64,000 nt of DNA from Topomyia yanbarensis (lineage: Eukaryota > Arthropoda > Insecta > Diptera > Culicidae). Below are positions 56,525 to 64,000 of this stretch, piece by piece. The stretch is taken from the NCBI RefSeq assembly GCF_030247195.1, contig NC_080671.1, positions 299,781,934 to 299,845,933 of the forward strand, given 5' to 3'. A model generated the notes under the pieces. That model was not told the origin of the DNA. It made no database searches and saw nothing but the letters and a program-made list of their open reading frames with translations. Positions within the stretch are counted from its first letter, which is position 1, and each line of letters opens with the position of its first letter. The position numbers were made by a program, and so were the translations under genes.

Positions 56525-57780
56525 AGCCTCGACACCTACCGGTCGGCTCGTTGTGGAGGCTAGGTCTACCGCCGAGGACTACAACGAGTGGATTGCGGCG
56601 AAGCGGAGAGCTAAATGGCTCCTGGTATAGTGACAACACTGGGAGCTTATTGGTTCACGAAACGGACATCGGTACCGAGAGAAATTCCGCCACATTCTGT
56701 AGTCCTTGACTGACGACGAACAAGGAGTGGAGAGTGTGTGAGAAGTATCCCCATAGCGACCACCAGGCGATTCGCTACCAATGGAACTCTGCTGCAGTAC
56801 AGAGAAGGAAACCGGCAAGCTAAAGTGGAAGGCGAAACCTCTTTGTTGAGTCACTTCGGCGAACTACGGAGTCAAGTACGTTGATGCGGCTGATGTAACG
56901 AGAAGGATTGTGATTGCTTGTGATGCTACAAGACCACGAAAACTGGAGCCATGCAGTAGATGGCGTGCGGCTTACTGGCTAAATAAGTAGCTCAGTACGC
57001 TATATGCTGCTTGTCTTAGAGCCAGAAGGCAGGCTCAGAGAGCAGGATCGGAGAGTGAGAGAGGAGTGTAAGTGACGTTTTGAGAAGCTAAGGACGCTTT
57101 AATATGGGAAATCAAGCACAGCAAGCCAGTTTGCCTTAAGAGCCTGCCTGTGCTGCGAAGTAGACGCCAATCCCTGGGGGACGCGTACTATGCCGTCATG
57201 ACGAAGGGCCCGTCGATACCAGCTGAAATATGCCCGGCTAAGCAAAATATAATCGTTGAGGGTTTCTTTCCGAAGCACGATTCAAATACCTGGTGGTCAC
57301 CAACACCGTAAGGAGAAGAAGAAGGGGCATATCTGCGAATGTTCAGGATGCTACTGCAGAAGTGTTTAGATGACGGCAATTTCCGCGAAATGTGGATGGT
57401 ACAGAATCTGGTGTTGCTGCCAAAGTCATGAAAATCGCTGGGCCATCCAGCCTCGTATAGGCCAATGTCGCAGCGCTGCACAGAAGAATGAACCAGATCC
57501 TGAAGAGCTACTTCCAGAGTAGAGTGCTGCTGTACGAGACGAACGAAGGGCAGAAGTCAATGCGAGTCGAAGCGGGCGTTCCTCAGGGTTTCATTCTCGG
57601 TCCAACTCTTTGGAGCGGGATGTGCGATGGGGTCCTAACACTGCGGCTGCCTGGGAAAGTGAAAATTGTGCGTTTCGCGAACGACGTGTCACCAACGGTT
57701 ATGAGTGAGACACTTAGAGAAGTGGAGATGTCGGTGGAGGAGACAATATACGCGATCGAGAGGGGACTAGACTAAGTAGA
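56525..57780 (+). pseudogene. R1-clade ORF2 (reverse transcriptase) remnant
   Basis: Across several + frames the R1 order is seen: V-V-E-A-R-S-T-A-E-D-Y near 56555, W-R-A-A-Y-W-L-N-K near 56960, S-E-R-E-E and R-F-E-K-L-R-T near 57055-57090, W-G and V-M-T-K around 57175, then an open piece (57488-57775) with A-G-V-P-Q-G-F-I-L-G-P. The catalytic box is F-A-N-D, so the first Asp is replaced by Asn. Multiple stops, frameshifts and a deletion between the fingers and palm make it inactive. Confidence 0.8.
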
Positions 57781-58250
57781 CCGCTACGAGACACCATCTG
57801 TCGCGGGTCATCGGGGCACCAGTGAACCGGTCGCCCTGCTCCACCGGAATCGCCGAACTGACTTCGGCTGATTGGCTGTGTAACCCTACTGAAAGAACTA
57901 ATTACTAAGTAGTTGGATTGAAATGTGTGCTGTGCTGATAAAAAACCTCTTTCCGAAGTAATGCCGGGGAGGAATCAGGTTTAGTGCAAGAGTAGTTATA
58001 TTAGCGGGTCAGGTGGCTATCCAAACCCGTTCCTTGAGTTGTCGGTTTTTGTGCATTTTTCCCTGCTCAGATTGTTTTTGAACATTTTTTCTGCTCTCTA
58101 AAAATTATATTCATGCATATATATATTGTATATATACAAAAAAATCATATCCCCCTCCGAAAAATTTTCTTACTACGCCACTGCTGTTTTCACTCCTTGG
58201 CGGTTTTCACTCCCCAGGAGCCATAAAGCCATGAGTGATAAAATCATGGA
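57781..58250 (+). other. probable R1-element 3' UTR and unassigned DNA
   Basis: The sequence after the R1 frame has no coding signal. GCAAGAGTAGTTATATTAGC and CTATCCAAACCCGTTCC resemble 3' UTR words of mosquito R1-like elements, from memory only. It then turns AT-rich with ATATATATATTGTATATATA near 58118. Confidence 0.4.
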
Positions 58251-58679
58251 TTTTAATGATTTGTCAAACTATGGTTCTTTCAACGCATGCTCATAGGAGT
58301 GATTTTTCAAACACTTAATGAAACTGGTCTCATTCGCGTATTACAATTGTCCTATTCATATACGAGATTTCATCGCCCTAAATCATTTCATCAACGGCCA
58401 GTCGTTCAGGATCGGGTTCATCTACCTGCACTTCATCGGGCTCTGCAGGTAGAGTATAGCCGCAACGCAACGAGATCGGCTCAGACAACGAGAGGTGACA
58501 AATGCTACAACGAAAAGCGAGGGATCGGTTACATGGGTCACGAGGATGAAGCGATTACTTACGAAGTGAAGGTGAACAATTCCGCCAACTAACCTTTACC
58601 GTAAAAAGAAACGCTACTTTAGATGCGGTCGGCAAACGATCACGATTCATTAAGACCGACTCAAAACTTTGGACACACT

Positions 58680-58890
58680 CGTGTTGTTGAAAACTGGTAC
58701 AAACGTAGGAGTATCTCACTTGGTGGTTGTTATGAATAATGCGGATACCACGTGCCAACAAAAAGGTGAGCAATCAAATGTGTTTCCGGATCATCTGCGT
58801 GAGATGTTTGCTGTTGCCTCGGAAAGGCTAGACAGCAACCAAAAGGCTGAACTCAGTCATCTGCGAAATTATGGGGACGCAGCTGATTAA
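58680..58890 (+). pseudogene. gypsy reverse transcriptase, N-terminal lead-in
   Basis: V-F-P-D-H-L-R-E-M-F and L-D-S-N-Q-K-A-E-L-S-H-L match the conserved lead-in just before the gypsy reverse transcriptase. The frame stops at the point where the antisense CR1-like element inserted, directly after G-D-A-A-D. Confidence 0.65.
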
Positions 58891-58896
58891 CTTAGT

Positions 58897-60380
58897 CGCG
58901 GTGTTATGTTATGTTTATTACTTTCACCAACAGGCCCCTTGGCCCCAATGGTGGTTGCTTAAACTAATTACATTTTAAAATTGACAACATTTTCGCTTTT
59001 ATCGCATTCCGCGTCCGGTTGAAGTCAAAGGCCGTCGCCACACTGTTAAAAATTCGTTGGAGTCCGGTTACAGCGCTCTGGCAACCATAGTTGGTTCTCC
59101 TGAACGGAACTCGCAGAAGGGAGTTATTACGTAGAGCTCGAACGCGGGCTTGAAGATCCAGACGTCCGAGGATTGTAGGGCAACCCACTTTGGCAGAGAG
59201 TAAGTCCGAGACGAACAGGGCTCGAGAGCAGTCCCTCCGAATGCTGAGTGTATCGAGGTGTATTAGCTGGCAACGGTTTTCATAGCTCGGCAGCTGAATT
59301 CTGTTTCGCCATGGGAGATGACGAAGGGCGAAGCATATGAACCTGCGTTGGACAGCCTCGATTCTGTCAATCCCGTTCTGGTAGTACGGATTCCAAACAG
59401 CTGAACAATATTCTAACGTTGAGCGGACCAACGCGCAGTAAAGCGATTTAAGACAATATACGTCCCTGAAGTTTTTCGCTATTCGGAAGATGAACCCAAG
59501 CTGTCGTGATGCCTTATCCACGATGTATGAAGTATGTGGTTTGAATGTTAATGCCGAATCCATGATGACTCCGAGATCTTTGATGTGAGAGTGTCTTGGA
59601 ATGCTCGAGCCGAAGAAATGGTAGTTAAACTGAGTCGGTTGGCGTTTCCGCGTGAACGTGACGATTGAGCATTTGCTCGGATTTAAAACCATTCTGTTTA
59701 GATCACACCACGTACTAAAGCTGTCCAGTTCCTTCTGAAGAAGTTCGGCATCCGTTTTATCCCGTATTTGTTGAACAATTTTCATGTCGTCGGCGAAAGA
59801 AAGGCGGGGTCCTTGTAATGTGAAATTGACGTCATTAAAGTAGAGGAGGAATATTACTGGACCGAGATGGCTGCCTTGTGGTATGCCGGATGTAGCGAAG
59901 AATGGTGCAGATAGACAGTCCTTAATGCTGATTTGGAGTTGCCTTCCATCGAGGTAGGAACGAAACCAGCGCAGAAGTTGTCCATGAATGCCGAGTTTGT
60001 CCAGCTTCGCTATTGCGATATCATGGTTGATTTTGTCGAAGGTCGCAGATAGATCCATATAAATAGCATCGGTTTGCAATCCGTCAGCGAATCCATCCAT
60101 TACATATGTTGTGAACGAGAGCAGGTTTGTCGTTGTTGATCGTTTAGGCATGAAACCGTGTTGGTCATCTGCAATGTAGTGTTTGCAGTGAAAGAAAATA
60201 GGATCTAACACAACCAGCTCGAACAGTTTTGATACAGCACTTAAACTTGTTTCCTTTTTTATGAATTGGAAACATTTGCGCTGCTTTCCAGCAGGAAGGG
60301 AATGTACCAGTAGTGAGTGATAGCTCGCGGTGTTTGAAAGACTCCGAACTGCCAACTTGTAGCTAAATCCCAGAAAATGC
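58897..60380 (-). pseudogene. CR1-clade reverse transcriptase, 5'-truncated copy
   Basis: A minus-strand frame (60355 to 58964) covers the reverse transcriptase from Q-H-G-F-M-P-K-R-S through S-G-I-P-Q-G-S-H-L-G-P and the intact catalytic box F-A-D-D to the C-terminus, ending at L-K-C-N. It is a different family from the element at 48.6 kb but of the same type. Near 60240-60260 a small deletion and frameshift remove the N-Y-R-G-type block. On the minus strand the 3' UTR ends in tandem ATAAC units (about 58910-58897). The endonuclease and ORF1 are absent, as usual for 5'-truncated insertions. Confidence 0.88.
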
Positions 60381-60384
60381 GTGC

Positions 60385-61000
60385 GTCCTCACATGGAGTA
60401 CATACTGATCCACGCAACATAAACGCATATTTGCAATGACCACGTCTTATGGACAAATCCTAGTTAAGAAGCTTCATTGAAGTATGCGCCTACTACAGGA
60501 AGTTCGTGAAAAACTTTACTTCAGTAGCCAAACCTTCGCGTCAACTTATCGAAACACGTTCTACGTATGAGTGGAATATGGAGTACAAAGAATACTTTAC
60601 GACGCTGAAAATCTTACTTCTGCATCGGTTTTAGCATTTCCTGATGTTCAGATATCGTTCATACTGGAGACTGATGCGAGTCAAAACGGAATCGGAGCGG
60701 TTTTGTCACAAATTTAGCAGGGAGAAAAAAGGTTATAGCCTACTACAGTAAATGCGTGTCGAAGGCCACAAGGAACTAATGTGTAATCAGAAAAGATCTT
60801 CTCTATTTGTTATCGAGGAAACCCTGTTATCACCCGGGGTGCGAACAGGTAGACATTATGGAGTTACCAAAACAACACTTAAAGTGAAGGAGCGATTCTA
60901 CTGACCGGGTTTCTCAACATATGTTAAAGTGCGGTGTTCACAATGCATGTGCAGCTCGAAAAGGTTCTTTCGCTTGAGAGGAAATCTAGAACCGACAATA
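60385..61000 (+). pseudogene. gypsy RNase H and integrase zinc region
   Basis: In shifting frames: C-A-Y-Y-R-K-F-V-K-N-F (end of the reverse transcriptase connection), then E-T-D-A-S-Q-N-G-I-G-A-V-L-S (start of RNase H with its Asp), followed by Y-Y-S-K, then R-F-Y-W-P-G-F and C-S-Q-C-M-C, which belong to the HHCC zinc region of gypsy integrases. There are several stops, for example TAG at about 60717. Confidence 0.75.
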
Positions 61001-61009
61001 GTTAGCCAA

Positions 61010-61375
61010 CACAGTTCGGTTTCTCATCTCGCTCAGTCCAGACGCTAGAAATCGCTCCGCTGTTATAGCAGGGCAAGTAATCAAATTTACGCGCGCGTCG
61101 CTTAGTTTATTTACAAAGGCGAAAATTGACTCCTTTTACCTAGTGTGTGAAACGTGAACAAACAATGAGTGACAATACAAAGTAAGAGTATGTCCCGTTG
61201 CGGGCAAACTGTGTTGCTGTTGACTACTCGAAATGTCCGGTAAGACCGTCAACTCGTGAAGTGGAGCAAATGTTGAAAGCGAACATGAAGCTTAACGTAG
61301 CAGAAGTTAAGGCGGTGCAATTCCATCATTGCGGTACTGATTATGTTTAAAAACATTAGTCAAGCAGAATCATTC
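61010..61375 (+). pseudogene. non-LTR ORF1 N-terminal fragment inserted in gypsy
   Basis: After a leader with ACAGTTCGGTTTCTC, a frame from ATG at about 61165 reads (after a stop) E-Y-V-P-L-R-A-N-C-V-A-V-D-Y and C-P-V-R-P-S-T-R-E-V-E-Q, the N-terminus of a gag-like ORF1 known in several mosquito non-LTR elements, with A-E-S-F-A-S-Q-N slightly later. It breaks off before any zinc knuckle. Gypsy integrase sequence resumes at about 61400, so this piece is an insertion or rearrangement. Confidence 0.55.
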
Positions 61376-61399
61376 GCTTCCCAGAACATACTAGCGACA

Positions 61400-61690
61400 C
61401 CGTTATCAAAAATCAAATGTGGATAAGGATCAGCAAAATTTGGACAAACTCCTACCACTCACATTGTTGAGCTACAAAGCATCTGTTCATAACAGTACCA
61501 AATTCACTACTGCGTTACTCAACTTAGGAAGAGCACCAAAGAGTTTTCCCTGTTGGCGTACTTGCAACAAAAGATCGACTTCATGCGCGATGTCCAGGAT
61601 GTAGTCAAATCGCCTGGCACCGTACCAACCGCAGAATTTAGGACTAGTCGAGACGATCAACCCATTAGAGGGGGTTGTATTGCGGAACCT
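61400..61690 (+). pseudogene. gypsy integrase C-terminal part
   Basis: Q-Q-N-L-D-K-L-L-P-L, L-L-S-Y-K-A-S-V-H and S-T-K-F-T-T-A-L-L match the end of the gypsy integrase core, where S-Y-R-A-S-x-H is the usual form. A frame change near 61550 continues Y-L-Q-Q-K-I-D-F. The remainder ends around 61690. Confidence 0.7.
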
Positions 61691-61699
61691 ACATTTTCG

Positions 61700-62385
61700 T
61701 AGAGGGTTTTGAATTTGACGGGTATGATACCCGTCAAATATAATAATCAAATAGAGCAATTATTGAAGTTATCAAGGTTGCAATTATTAAAGTTATCAAG
61801 GCATTCTTTCAAGTACTCCTGCCAATTGACCGTTCCGTTACGAGACAGCGCGATTTCGTCAATAGCTGCCGTTTATTGCGAGTTGTCGTCTTTTGGACTT
61901 TGTACGTGTACACGTTTTTTACGTTTTACATAAAAGCTTTACTTAAATGCATTTTTTTTCGCCACGTCCCTCACCAAACTATTGGGATTCTACTTGAAAA
62001 TTTTGACTACCCGCTTGTGATCCTTCATACTATGTGGACATCCATATTGACAACTTTTTTCCTTCCTATCTACACGACTTACATTAGATCATCCTTAGTT
62101 TCTTGCTATGGTGAAAAAAACAATTTGTATACACCGCTGATATTCTTTTGATTCCATTTTCATAATGATTTCACATTTTCTAGTGAAACTGTGTAAGTAA
62201 ATTGAATAAATTGAACTAATTTACCCAAAAATTGCAATAGAAAACATCCAATGGAAACAAAGTTACACCATTTTGAAAGTGGTGAAATTTGATTCCGTAT
62301 ACCCCTTGTCAACAAGAAAGGGTCACTTTCAATGTTGAGACGACTGGTTATAAAGATGATGGCAATAGCATTTAACTCTCAACTC
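61700..62385. other. unassigned intergenic DNA
   Basis: A tandem pair, TTGAAGTTATCAAGG and TTAAAGTTATCAAGG, lies near 61762-61801. The frames seen are short. No gene is supported. Confidence 0.35.
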
Positions 62386-62389
62386 TTCT

Positions 62390-62900
62390 CTTGCTTCTTG
62401 TCTCCATTTACAGCGTCGCCATTTAGCTCTCGTCACAGTAAACCGTTTAGATGCTGATTCCATGAGCCATTTTGCTCCTATTTCCGTGATTCATTCAGCT
62501 CCCAGCCATTTAACGATCTACTCGGATAGTCCTCGGCGGTGAACTCACCCTACTCCGACTGATAGTTACCCGACGGACGGATTTTTCACAACACCGATAC
62601 CCGCTTCCCTGAACCATTTAGCTCCCAGCTTTATTGATATCTACTCGGATATTGTCCGGCGATGAAACCACCCTATTTTGACAGAGTTCCCCGACAGCGG
62701 AATTTTTCTCAGTATCGATATCTGTTTCGTGAGCCAATTCGCTCCCATTTTTGTCATGATATAATCGGATAGTTCACTGTGGTGAGTCTACCTTACTGTG
62801 AATTTCCCGGCGGTAGATTTCTCCCGATACCGATGTTCGTTTTCGTGAGCCATTTCGCTCACCACATCGTTTCGATCTACTTTAGTCACCGGCGGTGGAC
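62390..62900. repeat. degenerate tandem repeat of about 120-150 bp in R1 3' UTR
   Basis: Three to four copies of a unit with GAGCCATTTMGCTCCC, CTACTCGGATAGT, CGGCGGTGAACTCACCCTA and CCGATACC words occur, with starts near 62463, 62611, 62731 and 62847. They sit on the 3' side of the minus-strand R1 ORF2, so they probably belong to its 3' UTR. Confidence 0.6.
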
Positions 62901-63149
62901 CTAGGCTGCTCAAGCCAGTAGGTGCTGAGATCTGTCTAGCGTTTCCGGGTGAAGCTGGTGCCCGAACGACTCAATGCTCGCTATTCGATGCGATCTACTC
63001 GCTTCAATGCCCGGCGTCTATGTATGTCCAGCCTACTCACGAGCGGCGATTCTGGTGAAGCCTGGCGCCCCGACAACCCGAACTTTTACTACTCAACTGG
63101 TTCCCCCGTCAATTTCTTCCGAACTCCGATGTGTGGTTTCATGGCGGCT

Positions 63150-64000
63150 TTCTAGCCGACGACGTTACTTTGTTGGTTCTTTCTCCACTTTCTCTGCAAC
63201 TCGGAGTGTATACTCGTAACTTTTCTGTTGATAGTATCCCAAATATGCTCATGGTGGTACATCACTTCGATGATATTATCCACTGTCACACTATTGGCAT
63301 TTACCCTTTGAACTTCTTCGAAACTAGGGTATTCGAAGATCACGTGTTCCAGAGTCTCTTGCATGTTCATACACTCCGGGCAAAGGGGTGACGAAGCATG
63401 TCCAAATCGATTCCGGTCCTTCCGGAAGCTTCCGCGCCCGAAAAAAACTGGGTCAAATGAAAGTTTACCTCTCCATGCTTCCTATGCGCCCAGGCCGGTA
63501 CATTTGGGATGAGTCGGTCTTTTTACCGCATTGTCCCGTTCGTTTTGTACGCTCTCGCGTCGCGAACAGCCCTTAGGATAAACGTGTTTGTCAACTTCGT
63601 CTAGCCATACCTCAGTATTGAGGATGAGACATCCGCCAGGAGACATCTCGTGCTGCATCCTGCTCCTCCGATATTCGGCATGATCCTTGTCAATACGTTA
63701 GTTGTCCTCGCAGCCTTATCGTATACATAGTCGACATGGCTTATGTAATTTAACCGATCGTCGATCATCACACACAGGTGCTTCAGCGCACGCGTCGATG
63801 GGATTGATTATTCCCCAACGCTCAACACAACATGCTGGACTTTTTACGGTTGCTGTCCAGTACTACCTCCGTCTTGTGGTGAGTCAGCTGAAACTTGACG
63901 TCGCCTATTGTCTCTACCGTCAACATCTCCACATCCCTAAGGGTCTCGCTGTTTGTCGTCAGGACAACGTCATCTGAAAAACCTACGATGTCAACTCCCC
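63150..64000 (-). pseudogene. R1-clade ORF2, C-terminal part, runs off window end
   Basis: Minus strand from the window edge: V-G-F-S-D-D-V-V-L-T is the catalytic box, with Ser in place of the usual Ala, followed in other frames by H-H-K-T-E-V-V-L, M-P-N-I-G-G and S-I-L-R-Y. R-L-I-P-N-V-P-A-W and H-G-E-V-N-F-H-L-T-Q are in the C-terminal region, then C-P-E-C and M-N-M-Q-E-T-L-E-H-V-I-F, a zinc-type motif typical of R1-clade ORF2 C-termini, and the end W-R-K-N-Q-Q. Several frameshifts are present. The 5' portion is outside the window. Confidence 0.85.

Larger units (their letters stand above)
58440..61690 (+). mobile_element. Ty3/gypsy pol remnant interrupted by two non-LTR pieces
   Basis: Recognisable gypsy pieces lie on the + strand at 58680-58890 (start of reverse transcriptase), 60385-60850 (end of reverse transcriptase and RNase H), 60850-61000 (integrase zinc region) and 61400-61640 (integrase C-terminal part). 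A CR1-like fragment in antisense separates the first two, and a non-LTR ORF1 fragment in sense separates the last two. Much of the catalytic reverse transcriptase is deleted. LTRs were not found. Confidence 0.75.

Overview
This window looks like intergenic, transposon-saturated DNA from a mosquito (family Culicidae, most likely a culicine such as Aedes). The basis is the mix of element types recognised from the sequence: I-, CR1-, R1- and Jockey-clade non-LTR retrotransposons, Ty1/copia and Ty3/gypsy fragments, a tRNA-derived SINE and many short foldback MITEs. No host gene could be supported. The species is an inference and was not tested by any search.

Layout. 0-7.6 kb: unassigned AT-rich DNA, a SINE, a Jockey-like RT remnant next to a 300-bp (AT)n tract, small foldback elements, a 1.2-unit hammerhead-ribozyme repeat, a Tc1-like transposase remnant and a THAP-domain remnant. 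7.7-14.07 kb: a complete I-clade element with a 13-bp target-site duplication (TSD), disabled by one frameshift and two stop codons. 14-20.4 kb: mostly unassigned. 20.4-25.6 kb: a dense, nested MITE cluster that includes a roughly 3-kb element with very long inverted repeats and a hAT-type MITE with an 8-bp TSD. 28.2-29.8 kb: an inverted array of 344-bp units carrying hammerhead ribozymes. 30.0-30.5 kb: a MITE filled with a 33-bp satellite. 31.4-34.2 kb: a decayed copia element. 35.3-36.5 kb: a non-LTR ORF1 remnant and a MITE. 38.3-43.2 kb: an R1-type ORF1 remnant and a C/A-rich, G-poor block. 44.2-44.8 kb: a TATA/Inr promoter with a splice donor, possibly a solo LTR. 45.7-48.2 kb: a repeat family with embedded CATA microsatellites. 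48.6-53.9 kb: a nearly intact CR1-clade element. 55.6-64 kb: a palindromic element, an R1 ORF2 pseudogene, a gypsy pol remnant broken by two non-LTR pieces, and an R1 ORF2 that runs off the window end.

The most interesting system is the 343/344-bp repeat at 5.0 kb and 28.2-29.8 kb. Each unit contains a textbook hammerhead core (CTGANGA, a 3-bp stem II, GAAAC, and a GTC cleavage site joined by a 6-bp stem III and a stem I of about 14 bp). Two loci share the same boundaries close to the predicted cleavage site, and the large inverted array is flanked by an 11-bp direct repeat. Together these features suggest a retrozyme-like mobile element spread through circular or self-cleaved RNA, probably using the reverse transcriptase of another element.

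The genes here do not form a host pathway. They are parasitic: autonomous retroelements provide endonuclease and reverse transcriptase activity, and short non-autonomous elements depend on enzymes encoded elsewhere.
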